A stretch of DNA of 38,363 nt from a virus, in IMG/VR virus record IMGVR_UViG_3300019776_000711, positions 1 to 38,363 of that record. One strand, 5' to 3'. This document shows positions 1 through 6,610 of the stretch, piece by piece; position 1 is the first letter of the stretch, and each line of letters starts with the position of its first letter. The translations under genes were made by a program, and so were the position numbers. The notes under the pieces are model-generated. The model had not been told where the DNA came from and made no database searches. It saw only the letters and a program-made list of their open reading frames with translations.

Positions 1-42
1 GTCTAGGTGTTAAAAGGCTGTAGAGATTTGAACCGCCCCCGG
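1..42. other. Cos-proximal non-coding end of the genome
   Basis: These bases follow the HNH stop codon on the minus strand. Read on that strand they begin with a G-rich run (CCGGGGGCGGTTC) and then CAAATCTCTACAGCC. In phages with P27-type terminases I recall a similar G-rich, CAAATCTCT-like stretch between the HNH gene and terS, in the cos region. Joined to the other end of the window, the gap from HNH to terS would be about 115 bases. That this is one side of cos is inference. Confidence 0.4.
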
Positions 43-372
43 TCAGTTGTTCCAGTGATGATTACCATCGATCGGCAATCCATCAACATCACATCCTGAG
101 ATCGCCCCTGATTTCTCAAGCCGTTGCTTGTGGCTATCATGGCAAGTCTCGCAAAGCGCCTGCCAGTTACTACGATCCCAAAACAACTTCTCATCACTGC
201 GATGCGGAACAATATGATCAACAACCGTTGCAGCAACAACATAGCCGCGTTTTTTGTGATCCTCGCAAAACGGATGATGCTGCAAAAAATCCTCACGTGC
301 TTTCTGCCACCGGTAACCATAACCACGCTTTGAGGATGATTCCCTGTTGTCATCGTACCGGCGTTTATGCAT
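43..372 (-). CDS. HNH endonuclease, packaging-associated type
   Basis: A 109-residue HNH nuclease. Visible motif: D52-H53 in DHIVPH, N69, then C74-x2-C77-H78, with a further Cys at 36, giving the usual His-Asn-His core and Cys pair. In HK97-type phages a small HNH protein coded beside the terminase cooperates with it in cos cleavage. Here the gene reads toward terS across the window join, which fits that role. The only usable ATG directly follows the T-run of an intrinsic terminator, and no Shine-Dalgarno is visible. Translation may therefore depend on readthrough, coupling or a non-standard start. Family call firm; packaging role inferred from position. Confidence 0.85.
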   Translation of the reverse strand: MHKRRYDDNRESSSKRGYGYRWQKAREDFLQHHPFCEDHKKRGYVVAATVVDHIVPHRSDEKLFWDRSNWQALCETCHDSHKQRLEKSGAISGCDVDGLPIDGNHHWNN

Positions 373-398
373 AAAAAAAGCCAGCTCGAGGCTGGCTT
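373..398 (-). terminator. Intrinsic terminator ahead of the late genes
   Basis: On the minus strand AGCCAGC-loop-GCTGGCT is followed by seven T. It lies between the late-regulator-like gene and HNH/terminase, where a Q-type antitermination target would be expected. Confidence 0.85.
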
Positions 399-409
399 GA
401 TTGACGTTC

Positions 410-856
410 TCAATGTGCTAGGCACACTTCTGAACAATTTAACGCATTTATATCAAATTCGTGCACGTCATGCAACAACAAATTTAAATTCTTTGCCACC
501 AACTCATGCGCAGCTTCCAAATAATTATAGTAAGCACGCTTCGAAATCCCGCATGAATGCGCCTTAACAGCCGTATCCTTGTACGCCAAAACATACTCAA
601 CGCGCACAACCGCCAAATGCACGAACGGCAACAACTCAACAGCTCCATTCGTCTGCGCGCACTCAGAATCAACCTCATCCAAAAAACTCACAGCCTCAGT
701 ACCACGCACACCGCTCAAATTCATGAACGACGCCTGCTTAGGAAACCCAAGCGCAACACCGCTCTTCATCTTCCACTCACCCCAACGCACCAACCGAGAC
801 CGCACCATGCCTTTATCAAACGAATACAAATCACCCATCGCGCACCCCTCACTCAT
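410..856 (-). CDS. Late transcription regulator-like protein (Q/ArpU/RinA-like)
   Basis: A 148-residue protein. The C-terminal third reads LPFVHLAVVRVEYVLAY, then a helix-turn-helix-like stretch around residues 95-120 (CGISKRAYYNYLEAAHELV). This is the layout of sigma-region-4-like phage late regulators such as ArpU, RinA and some Q proteins. The reading frame is open further upstream, but I chose ATG 856: GGTGG lies about seven bases before it and it overlaps the stop of the preceding gene (GATGA). It is the last gene before a strong terminator and the late operon, the classical place for an antiterminator or late activator. Family membership is by pattern only; mode of action is inferred. 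Confidence 0.55.
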   Translation of the reverse strand: MSEGCAMGDLYSFDKGMVRSRLVRWGEWKMKSGVALGFPKQASFMNLSGVRGTEAVSFLDEVDSECAQTNGAVELLPFVHLAVVRVEYVLAYKDTAVKAHSCGISKRAYYNYLEAAHELVAKNLNLLLHDVHEFDINALNCSEVCLAH

Positions 857-1058
857 CGTTAAACCACCGGCACCGGAACCCAACACGCGGCACACCGCGC
901 TGCTGGCTATTCCGCCCATCCAAGCACACCACCTTACCCAACACCACATCATGCGACCGGCAAGCCCTGCAACCGAGAGCAGACAACTGAGCACGCTCCA
1001 CAACATCTGCAGGATCTCCGTAAAACGGACGCGGCAAAGCCCTACTTGCGCCGGCCAC
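849..1058 (-). CDS. Small cysteine-rich phage protein
   Basis: A 69-residue protein starting with GTG behind a good ribosome-binding site (GAGGTG four bases upstream). It has CRAC at residues 30-33 and two later cysteines (C45, C63), a spacing that could hold a small zinc ribbon. The stop overlaps the start of the late-regulator gene and the start overlaps the previous gene, so the three are translationally packed. I do not recognise a named family. Zinc binding is inference from the cysteine pattern. Confidence 0.55.
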   Translation of the reverse strand: MAGASRALPRPFYGDPADVVERAQLSALGCRACRSHDVVLGKVVCLDGRNSQQRGVPRVGFRCRWFNDE

Positions 1059-1284
1059 TTTTCACCTCTGCAACACAATCCAACTCAATCTCACTCAACT
1101 TCACCGTTCTATCCGGATCAGAAACCGACCGAGTACCGACACACCGCCCGTTCTCTTCCGCATAAACCAGCTTCACGCCGTTTCCGAACTCTTTACGAAT
1201 GGCATCAGCAAACTCCGTTACTTTCGGAAACATAGCTTTAGTCTCATCCGCAGTTCTACATATAACCTTGACTGGATCAACCAT
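1042..1284 (-). CDS. Hypothetical phage protein, replication/late-control cluster
   Basis: An 80-residue protein beginning MVDPVKVICRTADETK. ATG 1284 has AGGGG eight bases upstream; the longer frame to 1308 lacks this. It is soluble and charged, with no membrane segment and no motif I can name. It is the first gene downstream of the TTCCATACC repeat cluster in the leftward operon. Its end overlaps the next gene's start. Function unknown. Confidence 0.55.
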   Translation of the reverse strand: MVDPVKVICRTADETKAMFPKVTEFADAIRKEFGNGVKLVYAEENGRCVGTRSVSDPDRTVKLSEIELDCVAEVKSGRRK

Positions 1285-1310
1285 TGAGCAAACCCCTAAA
1301 AAAACCAACC

Positions 1311-1567
1311 TTCCATACCTATAATCAGGTATGGAACAAGTATGGGAGTTGCCGAGCCTTTATTCATAACCTTCTTCCATACCTCCATACCTTCCATACT
1401 GAAAAATAAATATCCACACACGCGCGCACACGCACACACGTGCGCGCCTGTCCGTATGTACGCGGGAGGTGTCATGTATGGAAGGTATGGAAGGTATGGA
1501 AGAACAAGCCTCCATGCGCCTTTCCAGGTTCCATACTTGTTCCATACCTCACGCAAGGTATGGAACA
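1311..1567. repeat. GGTATGGAA/TTCCATACC repeat cluster, candidate replication origin
   Basis: About a dozen copies of a 9-base word occur in 257 bases. Exact or near copies start at 1311, 1328, 1375, 1384 (8 bases), 1392, 1475, 1484, 1493, 1529, 1540 and 1557, with a weaker one at 1340. At each outer edge two copies face each other as TTCCATACC-N8-GGTATGGAA (1311-1336 and 1540-1565; the second has 11-base arms, 1538-1567). Inside, three head-to-tail copies (1375-1400) oppose three more (1475-1501) around a roughly 75-base loop, which contains an alternating CA/CG tract near 1414-1447. It directly abuts the primase-helicase stop codon. Iterons beside a replication gene suggest an origin; this is inference. 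Confidence 0.7.
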
Positions 1568-1569
1568 TT

Positions 1570-3969
1570 TCAGAACGGAATTCCACCGTCACCCCCTTCA
1601 ACGCCGTCAGCATCGCCCCCATTTGCGCCCGGAGTAACCGGCGCAGGCGGCTGATACCAAAACCTGACAGCGTTCGACCTTTTTTCGATACGCGTGCAAC
1701 CAAGCATGATGAGCGCCTTCCCAACGCGCGTTTGAATATCGCGCGACAACCTTGCCGCATCGATCTTCAAATACTCAACAGCATCGGACATCTTGAAAGC
1801 ACTCACCTGCTGTTCCAAAAATCCCGCCAGAATCTCGACATAACTATCCGTCTGATGCCGCTTAATCTGCTCAGGATCAAAAATCTTCTTCTGCTCATCA
1901 GAATTAGGCCAGAACCGCTTTCCCTGCCTGTAAAGCTCAAACGCCTCAGCAAACAACTGATCGCGTGCTTTCTCCAACCCATCGCAATCAATATCAGCCC
2001 GGCACTCAATCGGCCAAAACCTTCGCCCCCCGGTCTCATCCTTGTTCCAACCCCAGTTGACGTTGGTGCTTCCACTGAACACAAGCTGGCGCGGGCTGCG
2101 AATGTCCCTGCGTCCATACGGCGGGCGGTATTCGTCCACCTGCCGCGATAAAAAAGACTTCTGCCTCGTCGCTTCCGCCCGCGCGATTGAATCAAGCTCG
2201 GAAAACTCATAAAGCCACTTGCCGCGGATCGACCCGAGCGCATCCTTGCTTTGCAGATCAAGGTCCGTATCACCGAACCACTCACCGCCCAGCACGCGCA
2301 ACATCGTCGACTTACCGCGTCCCTGAGAACCCTCAAGCACCAGGCAGCAATCGAACTTCACACCCGGCTGCATCACGCGCGCCACCATGCCCATCAGGAA
2401 CCACCGTGAAACGCGCATCACATAAGGCGACTTCTCAGCACCAACATAATCCGAAATCCAATCATCAACGCGCCGCACACCGTCCCACGTCAGCGAATGC
2501 AAGTAATCGCGCACCGGATGGAAACCATTCGCCCGCGCCAGCGCTTCGACGGCCTCCGCCACCTGCGCAGGCGTAGGCGCAAAACCATACTCGCGCGTGA
2601 GCCACATCGAAGCCTGCACATCGTCGTTCGCCTCCCATTCGCCCACAACACCCAGGTCAAACGGCGGCGCTTTCCGCTTCTCGATCGTGTAAGAAAACTC
2701 ATTGAACGCCAGAACATCATCCCAGCGCTTATCGGTGCGAAAAATATCGTAAATATTCGCTAAACAAGGAACGATCTTGCAGTCTTTATTCAACAACAAG
2801 CCGTTATCTGAACGATTGATAATAACTTTTGGCTTCTGCTTATCCGGTTGCTTTCTGACTTTGCCTATAATTTCTCTCAGATCGAATGCATCAATACCCT
2901 CAGAAATCGCATCCGCAATATCCCATCCATCCGGCTTATCGCCAGGCTTCGGAATATCGACAAACTGAAAATCAACATCCGGATCCAGCTCAATCAAAAT
3001 CTTGTGAATATCGCGCATCGCGCGCATACCGGGCTGATCGGCTTCCGGTAGTAGTGGAACGGATTCCGGATCAACGCCAGCCGCCTTTTCCTCTTTAGTC
3101 AGCTTGCGCCGCTTCGAATCGCAATCCGCCCAGGCAAAAACCTTTCGGCCAATCAACGGACGCCAATCTGCCTTGTGCACAGCCTTCGTACCACCCGGCC
3201 AAGTCACAACAGCATAATGATCTTCCAGCAGCTCAAAACCAGCATCCGAGCACTTCTCACCCTCAACCAGCAACACCGGCAAATCGGCACACGCCGCAAG
3301 CCGGTCAAGCCCGTACAAAGGCCGCGCGTTATCAGAAAACGCCATCCATCGCCAATCCAGCTTGCCGTCATCATTATTGCGGCAATAACAAACCGGCAGC
3401 GTCTCTTTGCCGCCGTCCGAAGTCACAAACCGGTAAACATACCCATTCACCCGTCCATCCGCCGCGCGGTACGTAAAAATCTTTTCCGGCTTCCCGCGCA
3501 CGTAATGTGCCACCGGCGGAACCGGCGCATCATCCGGCACCGGCATAATCGCAACCCACGGGGATTTTTTATGTTTCTCGACCGACTCGACCAATTCGAG
3601 ATGCTTCTCTACCGGTTTCTCATGTTTATTTTTTCGACCAGATTTGAGGTGCTGACCGGAATCCTCGACATCAACACCAACCATCGCAGCAACATCCAAC
3701 GCCGCCTGCTTCTGATCGCAAAACCGGATGTACGCATACAGAGAAATCAGATCACCGCCGGAATCACTGGTAGCGTTATCGATCCACTTGCCGGTTTTCG
3801 CACTGATAACAAAAGACCCAGGCCGGCGGTCATCGCGCGTAGGATTGCGCGGCTTATACTCATCACCCGACCACTCACCACCCGGCAACCACTCCACCAG
3901 CAACCGGCGCGCATGGATTAATGCTGCGGCTGCTATTGCATGGAAATCGATGGGCGGTGATTTTTTCAT
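1570..3969 (-). CDS. Phage DNA primase-helicase (TOPRIM + VapE-type ATPase)
   Basis: A 799-residue replication protein. The N-terminal part (about 1-100) resembles primase leader regions. A TOPRIM-like segment runs about 230-290, with VEGEK at 235-239 and ADCD at 281-284. The C-terminal half is a VapE/D5-like helicase: Walker A GSQGRGKST at 547-555, acidic box YEFSELD near 587-593 and an arginine-rich stretch FSGSTNVNWGW...GGRR at 631-650. The end has a winged-helix-like segment (about 725-770) and a Gly/Asp-rich tail finishing GGDGGIPF, like an SSB tip. ATG 3969 overlaps the stop of the alternate-frame ORF upstream and abuts the methyltransferase stop. It probably initiates phage DNA synthesis at a nearby origin. 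Confidence 0.9.
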   Translation of the reverse strand: MKKSPPIDFHAIAAAALIHARRLLVEWLPGGEWSGDEYKPRNPTRDDRRPGSFVISAKTGKWIDNATSDSGGDLISLYAYIRFCDQKQAALDVAAMVGVDVEDSGQHLKSGRKNKHEKPVEKHLELVESVEKHKKSPWVAIMPVPDDAPVPPVAHYVRGKPEKIFTYRAADGRVNGYVYRFVTSDGGKETLPVCYCRNNDDGKLDWRWMAFSDNARPLYGLDRLAACADLPVLLVEGEKCSDAGFELLEDHYAVVTWPGGTKAVHKADWRPLIGRKVFAWADCDSKRRKLTKEEKAAGVDPESVPLLPEADQPGMRAMRDIHKILIELDPDVDFQFVDIPKPGDKPDGWDIADAISEGIDAFDLREIIGKVRKQPDKQKPKVIINRSDNGLLLNKDCKIVPCLANIYDIFRTDKRWDDVLAFNEFSYTIEKRKAPPFDLGVVGEWEANDDVQASMWLTREYGFAPTPAQVAEAVEALARANGFHPVRDYLHSLTWDGVRRVDDWISDYVGAEKSPYVMRVSRWFLMGMVARVMQPGVKFDCCLVLEGSQGRGKSTMLRVLGGEWFGDTDLDLQSKDALGSIRGKWLYEFSELDSIARAEATRQKSFLSRQVDEYRPPYGRRDIRSPRQLVFSGSTNVNWGWNKDETGGRRFWPIECRADIDCDGLEKARDQLFAEAFELYRQGKRFWPNSDEQKKIFDPEQIKRHQTDSYVEILAGFLEQQVSAFKMSDAVEYLKIDAARLSRDIQTRVGKALIMLGCTRIEKRSNAVRFWYQPPAPVTPGANGGDADGVEGGDGGIPF

Positions 3970-4712
3970 TTAAGATTCACATCGCAGGAGGTTGAATGCC
4001 ATTGCAGCCACTGCCGGTACTTGCCCGTTTCCAATGGCGACAGTTCTGTCCACCCTTGCGGCCATGCCATTACCTCTTCCAAGAATCCAGGATTCGGGTA
4101 TACAGTTTTCTCCGCATTGCTGTATTTCGCCAAGAACTCGCGCAATGTCAGTCCATTGCGATGCGCATGATTCGCGCGCCTCTGTACTTGGTATGGCGTC
4201 GACCCTTTGTGATCCGTTGCCGTCGGTGTAGGCAACAAGCCAGAAACGTTTCCGGTTGTGATGAAACCCGGCGTCGATCGCTCCCATAATTCCCCATCTC
4301 GCATCGAACCCCATGACGGCAAGGTCACCAAGGATTCTGACAAGTCCTCTGGAAACAAGGAGTGGTGAATTTTCCAGGAACACGAACCGCGGTCGAACAT
4401 CATCGATAATGCGCGCCATGTGCTTCCACAATCCGGATTTTTCTCCGTCGATTCCTGCGCCTTTCCCGGCAACGCTGATGTCTTGGCACGGAAATCCGCC
4501 AGAAACGACGTCAACAATTCCGTTCCACGGCTTTCCGTCAAAACTGCATACGTCAGACCAAATCGGGAAAGGTTCGAGAATTCCATCGTTTTGCCGTTGC
4601 GCGAGAACTTGTGCGGCGTAGGCATCACGTTCAACTGCACAGACTGTTCGCCACCCGAGCAACTTCCCCCCGAGTATTCCGCCACCAGCGCCCGCGAAAA
4701 GAGCCAGCTCAT
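3966..4712 (-). CDS. Full-length ORF overlapping the methyltransferase in another frame
   Basis: 248 codons, lying almost wholly inside the cytosine methyltransferase gene on the same strand, one frame apart. The product has PTPTATD at 161-167 and MAWPQGWTEL at 215-224. I recall proteins with such PTPTA(S/T)D and GWPxGWT motifs as frequent hypothetical ORFs at phage methyltransferase loci, often overlapping them. Its ATG forms an ATGA overlap with the stop of the upstream gene (4709), and its TGA forms an ATGA overlap with the primase start (3969). Both are typical of genuinely coupled phage genes. Whether it is translated cannot be shown here. The alternative is a conserved shadow frame of dcm. 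Confidence 0.45.
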   Translation of the reverse strand: MSWLFSRALVAEYSGGSCSGGEQSVQLNVMPTPHKFSRNGKTMEFSNLSRFGLTYAVLTESRGTELLTSFLADFRAKTSALPGKAQESTEKNPDCGSTWRALSMMFDRGSCSWKIHHSLFPEDLSESLVTLPSWGSMRDGELWERSTPGFITTGNVSGLLPTPTATDHKGSTPYQVQRRANHAHRNGLTLREFLAKYSNAEKTVYPNPGFLEEVMAWPQGWTELSPLETGKYRQWLQWHSTSCDVNLK

Positions 4713-4728
4713 TCACCAGCAGCCCCAT
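3970..4728 (-). CDS. dcm: DNA (cytosine-5) methyltransferase
   Basis: A 252-residue C5-cytosine methyltransferase. Motif I is FAGAGGG (11-17), motif IV GGFPCQ (77-82, catalytic Cys81), motif VI LENSP (118-122; usual ENV), motif VIII HHNRKRFWLVA (156-166) and motif X AIGNGQVPAVA (231-241). The stretch between VIII and X is short, so the target-recognition domain is reduced compared with typical 300-400-residue enzymes. The likely role is host-evading DNA modification; the recognition sequence cannot be read. ATG 4728 has GGTAAGA before it; GTG 4716 with GGGG upstream is an alternative. The stop (TAA 3972-3970) directly precedes the primase ATG. A second ORF covers almost the whole gene in another frame. 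Confidence 0.9.
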   Translation of the reverse strand: MGLLVNELALFAGAGGGILGGKLLGWRTVCAVERDAYAAQVLAQRQNDGILEPFPIWSDVCSFDGKPWNGIVDVVSGGFPCQDISVAGKGAGIDGEKSGLWKHMARIIDDVRPRFVFLENSPLLVSRGLVRILGDLAVMGFDARWGIMGAIDAGFHHNRKRFWLVAYTDGNGSQRVDAIPSTEARESCASQWTDIARVLGEIQQCGENCIPESWILGRGNGMAARVDRTVAIGNGQVPAVAAMAFNLLRCES

Positions 4729-5026
4729 TCTTACCGACGATCAACCCAGCATGATCCCGCAAAATCTCAACTACCCAATCCGGATTCAGCCCGCACATAT
4801 CGCAGAAGAAAACATGCGTGCCGCGGGTAAAAAAATCGTATGACATGGTGCGCCAGTATTTATTGCTCGGTGTCTTATCCATCAGATCGGAAATCGCATT
4901 CAGAATCACCGCCAGCATCAGCCTTTGTTCCGGCATATCGAGCTCTGCATGACGAGTCAGCAAATTGGCAATATTCCGCGAATTGCCGCGCGTGAGATCA
5001 TTGTTGTTAAATAATGGGCCAGCCAT
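4709..5026 (-). CDS. Conserved-looking phage protein, replication cluster
   Basis: A 105-residue protein with the C-terminal pattern SYDFFTRGTHVFFCDMCGL followed by NPDWVVEILRDH. It resembles small phage proteins of the type xxFxxICxxLGLDPDWVRxxL, which I know only as uncharacterised. The start is ATG 5026 with GGGGAG seven bases upstream, one base after the CII-like stop. Its end overlaps the methyltransferase start by 20 bases and the alternate-frame ORF by four (ATGA). No enzyme motif is seen. Confidence 0.65.
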   Translation of the reverse strand: MAGPLFNNNDLTRGNSRNIANLLTRHAELDMPEQRLMLAVILNAISDLMDKTPSNKYWRTMSYDFFTRGTHVFFCDMCGLNPDWVVEILRDHAGLIVGKNGAAGE

Positions 5027-5027
5027 C

Positions 5028-5510
5028 TCATCTCCCCCTATTCATCTCAGCCGGGTTAACCATCGATTTAAGCCGCGCGATCAACTCAGCATCGGCGGCC
5101 GCGTAATCCAGATATTCTTTTTCGATACGCTCAATCTCGCGCAGATCGATGCGCCCATCCTGCAACGCATCCCGGCACGCCTCAGCCCACTGCCCGCGCT
5201 CATGCTCGGAGCGGAAAACCAGATCGAGCAACTCCTGATCAGAAACGCCGGAAAACTGCGCCATCGGAATGCACAACATAAACCGCAGCCGCGCAATTTC
5301 CACCGCGATGCGGTCCGTGTTGAGGATCTCCATCAACACCAACAACTCATCCACTCGCAAATGATGCGTGTCACAAGTCGTGCTGACCTTCTTCTGCAAA
5401 ACATCGCCGGTCATGTTCGGAAAACCCATGCCGCGCATCCGCTCAGCAATCGCTGAACACCCGCCCTTGTGAGCGTGCACCTCCGCATAAATCGCATCAA
5501 ATAAACACAT
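5028..5510 (-). CDS. Phage regulatory protein CII, CP76-type
   Basis: A 160-residue protein. The segment LFDAIYAEVHAHKGGCSAIA, then GDVLQKKV, CDTHHL, DELLVLMEIL and a late SDQELLDLVF, matches the layout of the CP76/CII family of phage regulators as I recall it. The N-terminal half is a helix-turn-helix-like DNA-binding part. ATG 5510 is preceded by GAGGAG six bases upstream, better than the longer frame to 5552. It is the second regulatory gene of the leftward operon, after the Cro-like gene and ahead of replication, the usual cII position. It probably influences the lysis-lysogeny choice. Confidence 0.75.
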   Translation of the reverse strand: MCLFDAIYAEVHAHKGGCSAIAERMRGMGFPNMTGDVLQKKVSTTCDTHHLRVDELLVLMEILNTDRIAVEIARLRFMLCIPMAQFSGVSDQELLDLVFRSEHERGQWAEACRDALQDGRIDLREIERIEKEYLDYAAADAELIARLKSMVNPAEMNRGR

Positions 5511-5819
5511 GTCGCACTCCTCAAAAATTCGCCGCTGACAATCCGTTGTCAAAGCCGTATCGTGCTAACTGCGCACTTCTGGAACACCCTGCCACGTCAA
5601 AGGAAGAAAACCGTGGCAGGGCTCCAAGGCTCACGCCCAAATATCCCGCCATGTGGAGCGAGATATAAAAACCATTCAAAAAACCCCGGCCACCCGCGAA
5701 CAAGAACTGAAGAGATTCAGCGAGCGGCCGGACAGTTAGTGGCTCATCATTTACAGATCCGGTTCACCGGCATAGCACCGCTTTTAGCCGAACTGGCGCG
5801 ACTGGCTTCACAACAAAAA
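5511..5819. other. Gap between cro-like and cII-like genes with a strong hairpin
   Basis: I see no convincing gene in these 309 bases. They hold a 10-base perfect inverted repeat, CCCTGCCACG (5587-5596) and CGTGGCAGGG (5612-5621), with a 15-base loop and no T-run. It could be an RNA hairpin in the leader of the CII-like gene, or an operator. A 91-codon plus-strand frame (5562-5837) is unsupported. Confidence 0.45.
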
Positions 5820-6020
5820 TTAAAGGCGTTCCAATGAAACACCCGTCTTACTTGCAACCGCCTTAGCGCTGCGCCGTGAAACACAACCTTGCTTTACCCA
5901 TTGCTGCACAGCCTGCGGTTTAACTCCGACAAGTTTTGCTAAAGCAGTTTGATTGCCGGCCAAAGTAATTGCCTCATCAAGCGCTTGTTTCATCATTAAC
6001 TTTTCATCAACAGCATTCAT
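5820..6020 (-). CDS. Cro-like DNA-binding protein
   Basis: A 66-residue protein whose bulk is a helix-turn-helix: NQTALAKLVGVKPQAVQQWV, then a basic CVSRRSAKAVASKTGVSLERL. This is the YdaS/Cro layout. It diverges from the CI-like gene, with operators between them, which is the Cro position. The start is uncertain: ATG 6020 lacks a clear ribosome-binding site and ATGs at 5996/5993 would give about 57 residues. The leftward promoter at 6052-6080 lies directly upstream and overlaps two operators, so repression by CI and Cro is likely. Note that both this protein and the CI-like one contain the same recognition-helix text PQ(A/S)VQQW. Confidence 0.8.
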   Translation of the reverse strand: MNAVDEKLMMKQALDEAITLAGNQTALAKLVGVKPQAVQQWVKQGCVSRRSAKAVASKTGVSLERL

Positions 6021-6041
6021 TGGATACAAATAATTAATTAA

Positions 6042-6120
6042 TTACAAGTTAATCTTACAATATGAAGAATAATATTACAAGAAATTCTTGCAGTGAATCA
6101 TACAAGGTATGCTTGTATGA
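6042..6120. promoter_or_regulatory. Immunity operators, three ACAAG-N5-CTTG sites
   Basis: Three 19-base sites: TTACAAG-N5-CTTACAA (6042-6060), TTACAAG-N5-CTTGCAG (6075-6093) and ATACAAG-N5-CTTGTAT (6100-6118). The last is a perfect palindrome extending to 6098-6120. Centres are about 33 and 25 bases apart. The same word recurs at 9839-9878. They are the likely binding sites of the CI-like and Cro-like proteins. Confidence 0.8.
6052..6080 (-). promoter_or_regulatory. Leftward lytic promoter for cro-like/cII/replication genes
   Basis: On the minus strand TTGTAA (6080-6075), 17 bases, then TAAGAT (6057-6052). It overlaps two operator sites and points at the Cro-like gene. Confidence 0.6.
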
Positions 6121-6121
6121 T
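6116..6121 (+). promoter_or_regulatory. -10 box of the repressor gene, leaderless start
   Basis: TATGAT ends seven bases before the repressor ATG (6128), which would place transcription start at or next to the start codon. No ribosome-binding site is visible. The -35 region is poor and lies beside an operator, as in lambda PRM, where bound repressor activates. Confidence 0.5.
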
Positions 6122-6127
6122 TCAAAA

Positions 6128-6550
6128 ATGGAAGAATTTAAGGACAGATTAAAACGTTTACTTGACGCCAAAAACGGCGGCAATCAGTCTGAACTTGCCG
6201 ATTATGTAGGTTTAGAGCCACAATCCGTGCAGCAATGGTTAGCAGGAAAAACAAAACCCAGAGGAACGCGCATTGAAAGAATCGCAGAATTTTTAGGTGT
6301 AACACCTTGGGAATTGCTCTACGGAGATCAGTTAAAAACAAACCAGCACTCGGCCGGTGAGTACAAAGTAACGAAAATAAGACCTAACAAGAAAATAACT
6401 AATAAACGAGCATCATTAATACTGAACATCATTGGCAGGCTCGAGCATCTAGGTGTCGAGGATTTAGAGAGGGTTGATATGCTCACCAAGAATCCTTCAG
6501 GAATTCGAGACGACTCAGCATCAGGAAATGGAAACGGGAACAAAGAATAA
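6128..6550 (+). CDS. CI-like repressor lacking a peptidase domain
   Basis: A 140-residue protein. Residues about 5-70 are an XRE-type helix-turn-helix: QSELADYVGLEPQSVQQWLA, then RIERIAEFLGVTPWELLYG. The rest is a short linker and helix ending in a polar tail. There is no LexA/S24 autocleavage domain, so induction must differ from RecA-stimulated self-cleavage. I chose ATG 6128 over the longer frame from 6062 because the latter would translate through the operators and the -10 box. It is divergent from the Cro-like gene. Its likely role is maintaining lysogeny by repressing the leftward promoter and the 9852 promoter, both carrying its presumed sites. Confidence 0.8.
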   Translation: MEEFKDRLKRLLDAKNGGNQSELADYVGLEPQSVQQWLAGKTKPRGTRIERIAEFLGVTPWELLYGDQLKTNQHSAGEYKVTKIRPNKKITNKRASLILNIIGRLEHLGVEDLERVDMLTKNPSGIRDDSASGNGNGNKE

Positions 6551-6610
6551 TGTAGAGAAGCTCAGTGAATGGTGCACCGATCATCAATGCAAATGCAAGA
6601 TAGGATAGAT

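Noticed and set aside
3-437. 144-codon minus-strand frame covering the HNH gene
   Set aside because: It is a shadow of HNH, runs through the terminator and has no family-like text.
1311-1567. CRISPR array or tandem-repeat locus
   Set aside because: The repeat word is only nine bases, spacing is irregular and orientation alternates; there are no uniform spacers or cas genes.
1342-2151. Long plus-strand frame through the repeats and primase end
   Set aside because: It is antisense to the clear primase gene, has repeat-derived low-complexity text and no ribosome-binding site.
5562-5837. Plus-strand 91-codon frame between cII-like and cro-like genes
   Set aside because: No ribosome-binding site, wrong strand for the operon, and it reads through a hairpin; coding is not supported.
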